From Streptomyces marispadix (GTDB lineage Bacteria; Actinomycetota; Actinomycetes; Streptomycetales; Streptomycetaceae), in assembly GCF_022524345.1 (NCBI RefSeq), contig NZ_JAKWJU010000002.1, positions 186,001 through 250,000 on the forward strand: 64,000 nt of DNA, in the 5' to 3' direction. The position numbers were made by a program, and so were the translations under genes. Numbering within the stretch: position 1 is the stretch's first letter; every line of letters begins with the position of its first letter. The notes under the pieces were generated by a model. The model saw only the letters and a list, made by a program, of their open reading frames with translations. It did not search any database and was not told where the DNA came from. This document shows positions 16,647 through 25,279 of this stretch, piece after piece.

Positions 16647-18189
16647 TCACACCGAGCGCAGCCCCCTGCCCCCGGGCAGCCGGGCCGGCTTGGGTTCGCC
16701 CGAGAGCTTCGGAGGCCTGGGCTGCCTGGGCAGCGCGTGGTGGATCTCCTCACGCAGATCCTCCACGAGGCCGTGCCCGGCGTACTGGCCGGTGAGCCGG
16801 TACATCTCGCGCAGCCTGTCCCAGGTGCGGTGGGAGGAGTTCTCGCCGATGCTGACGAGAGCGAGCCGGGCGTAGCGGTCGGCTTCCTCCGGCTCGTCCG
16901 CGATGAAGCAGGCCGACGCCAGGGAGATCCAGTCGAAGATCTTGGAACGCTGGCGCTCGTCGGCCCGCAGCTCCAGTGCGCGCTTCGCATGCACCTCGGC
17001 GGGGCCCGCCGCCGACGGCTCGTGCTCCGCGAGCGTACGGAAGGCCAGGGCCTGCATGCCGTGCAGATCGGCCTCGTCGAACATCTGCATCCAACTCGGC
17101 GGCGGCACATCGCCCTTGTCGGACGCGAAGAGTTCCTCCGCCTCGCCGAGAGTGCGCCGCATCTCCTGTCCCCGGCCCATCGACGCCTGGGCCCACGCCT
17201 CGATGGTGTGCAGCATCGCCCGCGTACGCGGCAGGGTCTCCTCGCCCGATCCCGTACGGGCCAGTTTCATCAGGTCGAGCGCGTCGTCGGGGCGGCCGAG
17301 GTGCACCATCTGGCGGGCCGCCCGGGAGAGGGCCTCGCCCGCACGTGGCCTGTCGCCGCCTTCGCGTGCGGCGTGCGCGGCGATGACGAAGTACTTCTGC
17401 GCCGTGGGCTCCAGGCCGACGTCGTGCGACATCCATCCCGCGAGCACCGCGAGGTTCGCCGCCACGCCCCACAACCGCCGCTGAAGGCGGTCGGGATGGC
17501 GGTAGGCGAGCATGCCGCCGACCTCGTTGAGCTGGCCGACGACCGCCTTGCGCTGGAGTCCGCCGCCGCGTGCGGCGTCCCAGGCCCGGAAGACCTTCGA
17601 CGGAGTGTTCGAGGGCCTCGATCTCCTGCGCTCCCACGGGTGCGGCGTCGTACCTGTCGACGGCCGCCAGGTCCGCGTGGTGAGGAGGGCCCGGGCGGGC
17701 GGTGTGGCCGGGGTGGAGGACACCGGCGGCGGAGCCCGGGTCGCCGCGGAGCCAGTCGTACATGGCACTGCTGAGTGCCGATCCTGCTGTGAGCGCGGCG
17801 CCCGCGCCCACCAAGCCGCGTCGGTTGAGCATGAGGTCCATTCCCGTGAATTCGGTGAGGACCTCGGCTGTGCGCTCGGGCGCCCACGGCAGCCCGTCAA
17901 GTCCGGACTGCTGGCGTCTGGCCGACTGCCCTGGCTTGCTGAACCCGAGGTCCTCGATGGTAACGACACGGCCGAGTCGCTCGGTGAAAAGAGCCGCCAG
18001 CACCTTCGGCACGGGATCGCGCGGGGTCTCCCCCATGTCGATCCAACGCCGCACGCGCGAGGTGTCGGTCGACAGTTGCGCGTGGCCCATGGCCACGGAC
18101 TGCCGGTTGACGAGCCGCGCGAGTTCGCCCTTGGACCATCCGGCGAGGCCGAACAGGTCCGCGAGACGGGTGTTGGGTCCCTTGGTCAC
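16647..18189 (-). pseudogene. NsdA-family helical-repeat regulator split by a +1 frameshift
   Basis: Member of the Streptomyces NsdA/NsdB-like family of about 500-residue regulators of development and antibiotic production. GTG at 18189 follows GGGGGC. The N-terminal half contains RLADLFGLAGWSKGELARLV, a helix-turn-helix-like segment, and RRWIDMGETPRDPVPKVLAA. The C-terminal half is TPR-like (VFRAWDAARGGGLQRKAVVG, SRAARQMVHLGRPDDALDLM). The halves lie in different frames. The junction near 17594 reads HSVE-GLPGL in one frame and VFRAW in the other; removing one base from the CC pair on the plus strand restores HSVEVFRAW. The repaired product would be about 513 residues. Both halves keep normal codon use, so the lesion is recent or a sequencing error. 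It is divergent from the phosphotransferase. Confidence 0.85.
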
Positions 18190-18250
18190 GTCAAGCCCCC
18201 AGGTTCTCGGCTGAGTTGACAGTAACCCCCGCCCAACTGCCCTGCGAGGA

Positions 18251-18280
18251 TTCGCCAGGGTTCGCCAGGGTCCGCCAGAT
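18251..18280. repeat. 10-bp tandem repeat in divergent promoter region
   Basis: TTCGCCAGGG occurs twice exactly and a third, diverged copy (TCCGCCAGAT) follows. With a 10-bp period each copy faces the same side of the helix. It lies 62 bases upstream of the NsdA-family start, a plausible place for cooperative regulator binding. Confidence 0.5.
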
Positions 18281-18287
18281 GGTGTGC

Positions 18288-18303
18288 CACCCGCACGCGG
18301 GTG
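18288..18303. promoter_or_regulatory. perfect palindrome CACCCGC-N2-GCGGGTG
   Basis: A 16-bp inverted repeat with 7-bp arms sits between the NsdA-family gene and the phosphotransferase, next to the 10-bp direct repeats. A loop of two bases is too small for an RNA hairpin, so a dimeric protein site is more likely. No regulator is identified. Confidence 0.4.
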
Positions 18304-18435
18304 TCCTGTAGGAACGCGCCACCCACTCGGTCCCGTCCGGGGCCGGCCCGCACTCCCCAGGGTGCGGACAGCCGTCCCGGGCGGGGCCGCCAGGGGGGGC
18401 GCGACCCGCCGGCGTACGAAGGGATTCCGCTCACC

Positions 18436-19626
18436 ATGCATCCAGCGACGTCCGCCGTGTCAGCACCGCCCCGGCCGTTCGGCGCCCCGTCATACGGAGG
18501 CGGTACGGGCGCAGCCGGCACCGCGGCGCCTTCCGTGCCGCGGACGTCCGTCCCCAGGGGCGGGGGCGGCACCGTGCAGAAGCGGCTCACGGCAGGCGCC
18601 GGTTCCCAATCCGTCAGCGGGAGACTGGACTTGTCCGGCCCACACGGTGCGCAGCTTCGCGCGGCCATCGCCTCAGTCCACCGGATCTGCCCGGAGTTCC
18701 ATCCGGTGCAGGTGCTGCGCCGGGCGGGCCGTTCCGTACTGGTGTCGGGGACGGCCGGGCGCAACGCGGTCGTCGCCAAGTGCCTCGTGGACAAGGCGAC
18801 TTCGTCCATCGAGCGCTTCCGGCACGAAATAGCGTCCTATCGCGCCTTCGTACGGCACCGTCCCCCGGTGCGCGTGCCGAGGCTGGTGGCCGCCGATCCC
18901 GACGAGTGCGTGCTGGTGATCGAGCGCATGCCGGGCCGGGTGGCGGCGTTACGGCGGCATCTGCTGGACTCCCCGCCGCGTGCCGATCTGCGTGCCGCGC
19001 TGGCCACGCTGTGCAAGGTCAATCTCTGGCAGCCTCCGGCCTCCGCCTTCACGCGACCGATCGACTATCCCTCGCGCCTCACCCGCTGCCACGAGCAGGG
19101 CCTGCTGACGGACCGTGACCTCGGGGACCTCCAGACGCTGCTGCACGGCATCGCCAAGGCGCACGGCGCCGCGCAGTCCCAAGGTCCGGGCGGCCACTGG
19201 CAGTTCTGCCACGGCGACGCGCTGCTGACCAATGTGCTGCTGGCGCCCGCCGGTCCGGCCCTGGTCGACTGGGAGCACGCGGGCTGGTATCTGCCCGGGT
19301 ACGACCTGGCGACGCTGTGGGTGGTGCTCGGCGACGCTCCGATCGCCCGGCGTCACATCAGTCAGCTCGCCCAGTCGCAGGGCGCCGCGGCGCGCGACGC
19401 GTTCCTGGTGAATCTGATGCTCGTGCTGACGCGTGAGATCCGGATGTACGAGACCGCGATCCAGCGCACGATAAAGGACCCCGCCCCTGTCGCTCCTCCG
19501 GGCGGCGGCCAGGAGCGGCCGGGCGCCATGGCCACCGGCGAACAGCAGCGGCTGCTGCTGCGGCGGCTCCACGACGACTGCGGCCTCGCGCGGCGCGCGG
19601 TGCGTGCGGCGGTGGGCACGCGGTAG
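18436..19626 (+). CDS. aminoglycoside phosphotransferase-fold kinase with a TTA codon
   Basis: A 396-residue protein of the choline kinase/aminoglycoside phosphotransferase fold. The catalytic loop [13 protein letters not shown] has its HGD near residue 260, and the metal-binding loop is LVDWEHAGW near 278 (DWE in place of DFG). The first 85 residues are Pro/Gly/Ala-rich and probably disordered. I start at the ATG at 18436; the frame extends 45 codons upstream but that part is less protein-like. Leu-172 (in [10 protein letters not shown]) is encoded by TTA, predicting bldA-dependent translation. The substrate is unknown; the family includes sugar, choline and antibiotic kinases. It is divergent from the NsdA-family gene, sharing a region with repeats and a palindrome. 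Confidence 0.85.
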   Translation: MHPATSAVSAPPRPFGAPSYGGGTGAAGTAAPSVPRTSVPRGGGGTVQKRLTAGAGSQSVSGRLDLSGPHGAQLRAAIASVHRICPEFHPVQVLRRAGRSVLVSGTAGRNAVVAKCLVDKATSSIERFRHEIASYRAFVRHRPPVRVPRLVAADPDECVLVIERMPGRVAALRRHLLDSPPRADLRAALATLCKVNLWQPPASAFTRPIDYPSRLTRCHEQGLLTDRDLGDLQTLLHGIAKAHGAAQSQGPGGHWQFCHGDALLTNVLLAPAGPALVDWEHAGWYLPGYDLATLWVVLGDAPIARRHISQLAQSQGAAARDAFLVNLMLVLTREIRMYETAIQRTIKDPAPVAPPGGGQERPGAMATGEQQRLLLRRLHDDCGLARRAVRAAVGTR

Positions 19627-19638
19627 GCGACGGCCGGG

Positions 19639-19667
19639 CGAGCGGTTCCAGGGGTGGTGACCGCTCG
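19639..19667 (+). terminator. probable terminator of the phosphotransferase gene
   Basis: An 8-bp perfect stem CGAGCGGT/ACCGCTCG with a 13-base loop begins 12 bases after the stop. No T-run follows, which is usual for actinobacteria. Confidence 0.45.
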
Positions 19668-19906
19668 TCACCTGCGGGGCGTCACCGGTCTGTACAGGTG
19701 GCGCCCCGCGGTCGTGCCCGCGTACGGTCGCCGCTTCGGCGGCGCACGACGGCACGACGGCGGCGCCCCTGTTCGCCGTCCCTCAACGCACCACGCTGAC
19801 GTGCGAATTCTCCTCGCTGCACGGTCATTGACGGACGGTCGGGCAACCGATACCTCTGAGGCCAGCTCGCACCCGTATGCGACGAGCCCAGACCGAGGAG
19901 GCCGCA

Positions 19907-22051
19907 TTGCCCGGATCACCCGGATCTTCAGGTTCGGTTCATGACGCTCCGGACCCGCACAGACAGCCCGCACGGGGCACGCCGGCACGGCCCGGCCTGC
20001 CACGTGGTCTTCGCTCCCGTGCCCTGTGGGCCGCCGGCACCGGCGTCGCCGCGGCGGCGCTGCTGGTTCCGCTGGTGGCCGCCGGCCCCTATGCGAACGC
20101 CGAACAGCGCGGCACCTCGCGTCTCCAGCAGCAGTTCGCCGACGCCGCCGACAAGTACGGCGTGCCGGAGAGCGTGCTGCTCGGGGTGTCGTATCTCCAG
20201 TCCCGCTGGGACTCCCACGGCGGGGCTCCCAGCGTCTCCGGCGGCTACGGGCCGATGCATCTGACCGATGCCCGTACCGCTCTGGCGCGTTCGGACTCCG
20301 GGGCCGCCGCTCCGCTCTCGCACCCGGAGGCGTCCGGTTCCGCGAAGCCGGAGGACGCCCGCGGTGACACGGCACGCCCCGCCCTCAAGCCTCACAAGTC
20401 CGCGTCGCACGGCGGCCGTTCGGCGAAGCCGGAGAGCGGGCGTCTGCCGGGGCGGCTGCGCACGGCGGACCGGGCGGCGAAGCTGACGGGCCTGCCGAAG
20501 AAGGAGCTGCGCGAGTCGCAGGCGGCGAATCTGCGCGGCGGCGCGGCGCTGCTGGCGGCGGCGCAGAAGAAGCTGGGCCGTCCGCTCGGCTCCGACCCGG
20601 CCGACTGGTACGGCGCGGTGGCCGCCTTCCCTGCCGCATCCGAGCGCGGGAGCGCCAAGGCGTTCGCGGACGATGTGTTCGACGTGATGCGCGAGGGCGA
20701 GCAGCGCACGACCGACTCGGGTCAGCGGGTGCGGCTCGCGGCCGATCCGTCGCTGCGTGCTGACGCCTCACAGGTGGACGAGGTGAAGCAGTCGGGGCTG
20801 CGCTCGTCGGCGAAGTCCGCGGAGGGGGCTGAGAAGCCCGAGTGCCCGAGCAGCGTCTCCTGCGAGTGGCTGCCCGCGCCCTACGAGGAGTACACCGACG
20901 ACGACGGCAACCCGACCTACGGCAACCACGACAAGACCCGGCGGCCCTCCTCCGCGTCGATCGACTACATCGTCGTGCACGACACCGAGGGCGACTGGGA
21001 CACCGTGATGGACCTGATCCAGGACCCGACGTATGTGTCCTGGAACTACTCGCTGCGCTCCTCCGACGGCCACATCGCCCAGCACGTACGGGCCAAGGAC
21101 GCCGCCTGGCACGCGGGGAACTGGTACGTCAACGCCAAGTCCGTGGGCCTTGAGCACGAGGGCTTCCTCACCGACCCGGACGCCTGGTTCACGGAGGCGA
21201 TGTACCGCTCGTCGGCACGGCTGGTGCGTTATCTGGCCGCGAAGTACGACATCCCGCTGGACCGGCAGCACATCCTCGGGCACGACAACGTGCCGGGTGT
21301 GACCACCGCCAACATCCCCGGCATGCACACCGATCCGGGCCCGTACTTCGACTGGCGGCACTACTTCGCGCTGCTGGGCCGCCCGTTCGCGGGCGACGGA
21401 GCGGACGGCAAGCTGGTGACCATCCGGCCCGACTACGACAAGAACCGGCCCACGTACACCAAGTGCGACGACTCGGGCAAGCCGTGCCCGTCGCACGGTT
21501 CGGGGGCGGTCCGGCTGCACACCGAGCCCGACGCGGACTCCGCGCTGGTCGAGGACGTGGGGCTGCACCCCGGTGGTGAGAAGTCCACCACCGGCGTCAA
21601 CGACACGGGCGCACGCGCCAGTACGGGCCAGCAGTACGCGCTCGCGGGCCGCAAGGGCGACTGGACCGCCATCTGGTATCTCGGCCAGAAGGCCTGGTTC
21701 CACAACCCGAAGAAGCAGCCCACCGCCGTGCCCTCACGGGGGAAGGTGGTCGTTCCCAAGGCGGGCGAGGACGAGGTCCCCGTCTACGGGCGGGCCTACC
21801 CGGAGAAGGAGGCCTATCCGGAGGGCGTGCCGGCGCAGGAGCTCTCGCCGCTGCCGTACAAGATCAAGGCGGGGCAGGCGTACGCCGCGGGTCTCAAGAC
21901 GAGGGGCGAGTACCTCTACGCCAAGGAGTTCGACCCGGACGCCGAGAAGTTCAAGGTGGTGCGCGGCGATCTCACGTACTACCAGATCCAGCTCGGGCAC
22001 CGGGTGGCGTTCGTCAAGGCGGACGATGTGCGGGTGACCGGCTCGTCGTAG
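19907..22051 (+). CDS. secreted N-acetylmuramoyl-L-alanine amidase with lysozyme-like N-domain
   Basis: A 714-residue exported cell-wall hydrolase. I choose TTG at 19907 because GAGGAGG lies five bases before it; an ATG at 19877 adds ten residues without such a site. A hydrophobic segment (about 37-58, AAALLVPLVAAGP) acts as signal or anchor. Residues about 70-270 resemble a transglycosylase-like domain (VLLGVSYLQSRWDSHGG, YGPMHL). The amidase domain contains VVHDTEGD near 356, VGLEHEGF, HILGHDNVPG and HTDPGPYFDW near 474, giving the His/His/His-Asp zinc site of Amidase_2/PGRP enzymes. The remaining 240 residues contain SH3-like segments that may bind the wall. It is followed by a large perfect terminator. 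Confidence 0.9.
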   Translation: MPGSPGSSGSVHDAPDPHRQPARGTPARPGLPRGLRSRALWAAGTGVAAAALLVPLVAAGPYANAEQRGTSRLQQQFADAADKYGVPESVLLGVSYLQSRWDSHGGAPSVSGGYGPMHLTDARTALARSDSGAAAPLSHPEASGSAKPEDARGDTARPALKPHKSASHGGRSAKPESGRLPGRLRTADRAAKLTGLPKKELRESQAANLRGGAALLAAAQKKLGRPLGSDPADWYGAVAAFPAASERGSAKAFADDVFDVMREGEQRTTDSGQRVRLAADPSLRADASQVDEVKQSGLRSSAKSAEGAEKPECPSSVSCEWLPAPYEEYTDDDGNPTYGNHDKTRRPSSASIDYIVVHDTEGDWDTVMDLIQDPTYVSWNYSLRSSDGHIAQHVRAKDAAWHAGNWYVNAKSVGLEHEGFLTDPDAWFTEAMYRSSARLVRYLAAKYDIPLDRQHILGHDNVPGVTTANIPGMHTDPGPYFDWRHYFALLGRPFAGDGADGKLVTIRPDYDKNRPTYTKCDDSGKPCPSHGSGAVRLHTEPDADSALVEDVGLHPGGEKSTTGVNDTGARASTGQQYALAGRKGDWTAIWYLGQKAWFHNPKKQPTAVPSRGKVVVPKAGEDEVPVYGRAYPEKEAYPEGVPAQELSPLPYKIKAGQAYAAGLKTRGEYLYAKEFDPDAEKFKVVRGDLTYYQIQLGHRVAFVKADDVRVTGSS

Positions 22052-22078
22052 CGGGGACCGGCCCGCAGGAGCCACGGG

Positions 22079-22140
22079 GAGAGGGCCCGGCACCGCGTTC
22101 GGCGCTTCATGGCGCCGGACGCGGGCGGCCGGGCCCTCTC
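22079..22140. terminator. large bidirectional terminator between convergent genes
   Basis: The outer arms GAGAGGGCCCGG and CCGGGCCCTCTC (12 bp, perfect) enclose an inner near-perfect stem around the loop TTCAT. It lies between the amidase stop and the convergent minus-strand gene ending at 22167, so it can serve both. This is the strongest hairpin I see in the window. Confidence 0.85.
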
Positions 22141-22166
22141 GCCTGTACGTACGCGGGCGCGGGGTG

Positions 22167-22664
22167 TCAGTGCTGGAACATCTCCGCGGGCAGCGGCTTC
22201 AGCAGCGCGTAGAGATCGTTGGTGATGGGGCGGTCCCAGCTCGCGATGGTGACGAGCACGCCGTCGCTGCGGTCGAACTGGACGCAGGAGATGCGTTCCT
22301 CGGAGCACTTCACACGGCGCACGATCAGCAGGTTGTCCTCGTGCATCACCGGGTCGTCCTCGACGCCGGTGACCTCGACCGGTTCGTCGTTCTCCAGCGC
22401 CGCCATGAGCTGGGCGACCTCGAAGGGCACCTGGCTGCCGGTCACCTCGCGGGCCGGGGAGCCCTCCGGCAGATTGCCGATGATCATGGCCGGGCCGCGC
22501 CCGCCGAAGAGGTCGTAGCGCAGGAAGACGCCCTGGCAGGTGCCGTCGGGGGCGGGCAGCAGGCCCGCTCCGAGGTTGCCGGGCCAGTCGGTCGGGTCCA
22601 TGGCCAGGACGTCGAAGTCCGGACCGGCGGGGACGGACGCGCTGCGACGGCGGAGGAACGACAT
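22167..22664 (-). CDS. conserved-type hypothetical protein (165 aa)
   Basis: A soluble, acidic 165-residue protein of unknown function. The start MSFLRRRS at 22664 leaves a short basic leader before the folded part (FDVLAMDPTDWPGNLGAGLL). Features include CQGVFLRYDLFGGRGPAMI and a closing ITNDLYALLKPLPAEMFQH. There is no signal peptide, membrane segment or recognised catalytic motif. No strong ribosome site precedes the ATG, so the start is moderately sure. It is convergent with the amidase and upstream of no obvious operon partner. Confidence 0.72.
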   Translation of the reverse strand: MSFLRRRSASVPAGPDFDVLAMDPTDWPGNLGAGLLPAPDGTCQGVFLRYDLFGGRGPAMIIGNLPEGSPAREVTGSQVPFEVAQLMAALENDEPVEVTGVEDDPVMHEDNLLIVRRVKCSEERISCVQFDRSDGVLVTIASWDRPITNDLYALLKPLPAEMFQH

Positions 22665-22848
22665 GCCGACATGGTACGTCCCGTGGCACAGGGCTCCTCC
22701 GGGGCGCCTCAGCATGGTTACGTTCCCATCACGCGGCTCGGGCCGGGCAGGGCGCCCGGCTTCGTCCGCCGCTGTGTCCCAGGTCCCGGCGCCGCCGCCT
22801 CCGTACGGCCCGTCCCCGCCCCGTACCGCCCAGATCAGGTCAGTCAGC

Positions 22849-22878
22849 CAGGTCAGGTCAGGTCAGGTCAGGTCAGGT
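22849..22878. repeat. six tandem copies of the pentamer CAGGT overlapping a stop codon
   Basis: CAGGT is repeated six times without error. The array covers the last codons and the TGA of the DUF397 gene. A change in copy number would shift the frame just before the end and alter only the C-terminus. Confidence 0.9.
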
Positions 22879-23098
22879 CGAAGCGACCGTTGCGAGCGCC
22901 GAGCACGAAAGCGTTCCACTCCCCCGGCGAGAAGATGACCGCCGGGATCTCCGGAGTGCGGCCGTTGCGCATCGCGATCCACCCTTCGACGAAGGCGATC
23001 TCCACTCCGCCCATCTCCTGGGTGCCCGACTGCCAGCGGGCGTTGGTGAGATCGAGGTCCGGCCTCGTCACGGTGCTGGTGGTGGTGCGCTCGGCCAC
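22868..23098 (-). CDS. DUF397 domain protein
   Basis: A 76-residue protein with the DUF397 pattern: LTNARWQSGTQ, VEIAFVEGWIAMRN and PAVIFSPGEWNAFVLGARNGRFD. The GTG start follows a strong AGGAGGAG site. In Streptomyces these proteins usually accompany a Xre-type regulator of the WhiJ family and sometimes an AbaA-like ATPase, acting in developmental control. Here neither partner is adjacent, so it is an orphan. Its stop codon lies inside the CAGGT repeat array. Confidence 0.88.
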   Translation of the reverse strand: MAERTTTSTVTRPDLDLTNARWQSGTQEMGGVEIAFVEGWIAMRNGRTPEIPAVIFSPGEWNAFVLGARNGRFDLT

Positions 23099-23279
23099 GT
23101 GCGCTCCTCCTGTCTGTCTTCGGAAGGGAGTTCAGCGTAACGACCGCGCGAGGGCGGCCGACAGGGCTTCGGCGCCGCAGATTGCGCCCCGGATCGCAAC
23201 GGTGATCGCACCCGGGATCGCATCGGCGGACCGTGCCCTGCCCGGGTCTCTGCCCGGCACACGGCCCGCCGACGCCCCG

Positions 23280-23795
23280 TCAGATGATCTCGCGGCCGTT
23301 GAAGACCCCGAGACGCTCCCGGTACAGCTCGACGGGAACGCCGTTGGGGTCGCGCAGATACAGGCTCTCGTCCACGCCTCGGTCGGGTCCGGCGTACTCG
23401 ATGCCTGCCGCGTCGAGCGCGCTGCGGGCCGCCGAGTGGGTCTCGTCGTCCATGGAGAGCGCGAGGTGCTGCACGCCGCCGACGGTCTCCGCGAACGGCG
23501 GGTGGTCGTGGCCGGGGAAGTCGAAGAAGCCGAGCAGGTTGCCGTGGCCGATGTCGAAGAAGAAGTGGGTCGAGCCTCGGTAGTCGCGGTTCTCCACCAC
23601 CTCGACGAGGGGGAAGCCGAGCAGCTCCTGGTAGAAGCGGATGGTCTCCTCAACGTCGCGGCAGATGAACGCGACATGGTGGACGCCGCGTGCTGTGGTG
23701 GCCGGCCGGTCGGGAACCTCGACCAGGTAGCGGGCGCGCAACGACTCCCGCCGGGTGCGCAGTTCCTCCAATGCCGTTCCCTCGGGCTCAGCCAT
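23280..23795 (-). CDS. VOC (glyoxalase/dioxygenase-fold) protein
   Basis: A 171-residue protein of the vicinal oxygen chelate superfamily. ATG at 23795 follows GGAGGA eight bases away. Two beta-alpha-beta modules are visible: VHHVAFICRDVEETIRFYQE (metal His in HHVAF) and VQHLALSMDD, then a final RDPNGVPVELYRE with the third ligand Glu. A conserved FFFDIGHGNLLGFFDFPG loop lies between them. The substrate is unknown; members include extradiol dioxygenases, glyoxalases and resistance proteins. A dyad operator-like site overlaps its predicted transcription start, so expression is probably repressor-controlled. Confidence 0.88.
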   Translation of the reverse strand: MAEPEGTALEELRTRRESLRARYLVEVPDRPATTARGVHHVAFICRDVEETIRFYQELLGFPLVEVVENRDYRGSTHFFFDIGHGNLLGFFDFPGHDHPPFAETVGGVQHLALSMDDETHSAARSALDAAGIEYAGPDRGVDESLYLRDPNGVPVELYRERLGVFNGREII

Positions 23796-23815
23796 CGCGG
23801 ATCGTCCTCCAGAAG

Positions 23816-23842
23816 TGATTGGTCGTTCAACCATTCACTCTA
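23816..23842 (-). promoter_or_regulatory. promoter with 22-bp dyad operator for the VOC gene
   Basis: The dyad at 23816-23837 has the form TGA-N-TGGT-N6-ACCA-N-TCA (16 of 22 positions symmetric). It lies immediately downstream of a TAGAGT -10 box on the minus strand (23837-23842) and 20 bases before the ATG. This placement fits a TetR- or MarR-type repressor. The -35 is weak and no regulator gene is adjacent. Confidence 0.45.
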
Positions 23843-23927
23843 GGGTGCTTTTGCGGTGCCGTGCGACGTACGTCATCGGAGGCGGGCAGGTCACCGGCTG
23901 CGCCCGGTCCCGCGTCCGCCGACGGCG

Positions 23928-24269
23928 TCAGCCCGCACCGCCGCCGAGGCTGATCTCGTTGCCGTCCGCGTCCCGGTAGATCACCTTGGTCACGCCGCCC
24001 TCGTACGTCTCCTGCCTTGCGGGCTCGATGCCCCGCCCGGCCACCTCGGCGACCCGGCTGTCCAGGTCGTCGACGAAGGTCAACGCCAGGGCGTTCCCTG
24101 CCCGTTCGCGGTCCTCCACGATGTAGACGTAACGGTGCTCGGCCACCTCCCACACCGCCTCGACGTCGTTCGGCAGGAACGACGGCTCCCTGCCGAAGAA
24201 CCGCTCGTACCAAGGGAATGCCGCGGCGTAGTCGGCGACGGGAACGCCGACGAAGAGATCCAGGGCCAT
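23928..24269 (-). CDS. VOC family protein (glyoxalase-like)
   Basis: A 113-residue single-module VOC protein starting MALDLFVGVPVADYAAAFPW at an ATG behind GGAGGA. The order is a first strand with FVGVPV, a helix with WYERFFG, an EHRYVYIVED strand, and the closing YRDADGNEISLGG typical of glyoxalase-like folds. The usual first-strand metal His is replaced (FVGVPVADY), so it may be a binding protein and not an enzyme. It lies upstream of the other VOC gene on the same strand with a gap of about 130 bases, but that gene has its own promoter. Confidence 0.84.
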   Translation of the reverse strand: MALDLFVGVPVADYAAAFPWYERFFGREPSFLPNDVEAVWEVAEHRYVYIVEDRERAGNALALTFVDDLDSRVAEVAGRGIEPARQETYEGGVTKVIYRDADGNEISLGGGAG

Positions 24270-24564
24270 GCCGTCCTCCGTGTGCAGTCGATGGGTCGGT
24301 GTCCATGCCGACCCCGGCGGCGTCGAGAACTCATCGGTGGGCACCGCGGCGACGGCGGTACACGAGGGGTACACGGCACGCGAGGCGGACATGTGCCTGC
24401 GGATACGGGCGTGATGGGCCGGGGCACGTCAACTCGACGGCACAGCAGCGGAGTTCGAAGACCGCGACCGGAGACGCGTCAGCGCGGGGAGGCGCCGGCC
24501 TCTCCGGCTTCTCCGGCCTCTCCGGTCGCTTCGTCCTTCCCCGGCCAGCTCCCCTCGTTTCGCC

Positions 24565-25269
24565 CTACCCCGCGAGGAAGCCCAGCACGGCGGAGGCGAA
24601 CTCCTTCGGCCGCTGCTCGTGCACCAGATGCCCGCCGTCCTCGATGGTGACGAAGGTGCCGTTCGGCAGCAGTTCGGCGATGGCCGCCATGTCGCTCTGC
24701 GGCAGATGGCTGCCCGGTCCACCGCCGACGACGAGAGCGGGCGCGGTGACGCGGGCCAGCCGCTCGTACCAGCGCGGGTCGGGCTCGTTGCGCTGCCGGT
24801 TCCACTGCCTTCGGACCTCGAAGTCGAACGACTGCGGCCCCGGCGGCACTTCGGGGATCTCTCGGGGCGGGTCGAGCGGCAGCAGCGCCGCGGTCTCCTC
24901 CAATACGAGCCGCTCCACCCGCGCCGGATGGTGCCCCGCGAAGACGCCCGCGACGACGGAGCCGAGGGAGTGGCCGATCAAGATGACGCGCTCCAGGCCG
25001 AGTTCGTCCAGCAGGCAGCGGACGTCCTCGCTCATATCGTCGAGCCCGTACTCCCCCGGCCGGTCGCTTCGGCCGTGCCCGCGCAGATCCGGGGCGTAGA
25101 CCGGGTGCGCGGCGGCGAGCTGGGCGATCAGCGGGCCGCGCCAGTCCTCGCCGTCCTCGCCCAGGCAGTGCAGCAGCACGACGGGGGTGCCGCCGGAACT
25201 CTCCGTGCCCCAGGTGCGGTAGGCGATGCGGATGCCGTTGGCCCTTACCGTTCGGACTTCATCGCTCAT
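24565..25269 (-). CDS. alpha/beta hydrolase
   Basis: A 234-residue soluble hydrolase. The oxyanion-loop strand VVLLHCLGEDGEDW is followed by DLRGHGRSDRPG and the nucleophile elbow GHSLGS (Ser-101). The catalytic His is in EDGGHLVHEQRP (about residue 214). A short cap lies at about 130-175. It starts ten bases after the stop of the upstream APC permease gene, so the two are probably co-transcribed. The substrate is unknown; a small ester, lactone or haloalkane are all possible for this family. Confidence 0.88.
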   Translation of the reverse strand: MSDEVRTVRANGIRIAYRTWGTESSGGTPVVLLHCLGEDGEDWRGPLIAQLAAAHPVYAPDLRGHGRSDRPGEYGLDDMSEDVRCLLDELGLERVILIGHSLGSVVAGVFAGHHPARVERLVLEETAALLPLDPPREIPEVPPGPQSFDFEVRRQWNRQRNEPDPRWYERLARVTAPALVVGGGPGSHLPQSDMAAIAELLPNGTFVTIEDGGHLVHEQRPKEFASAVLGFLAG

Positions 25270-25279
25270 ACGGGCGACG

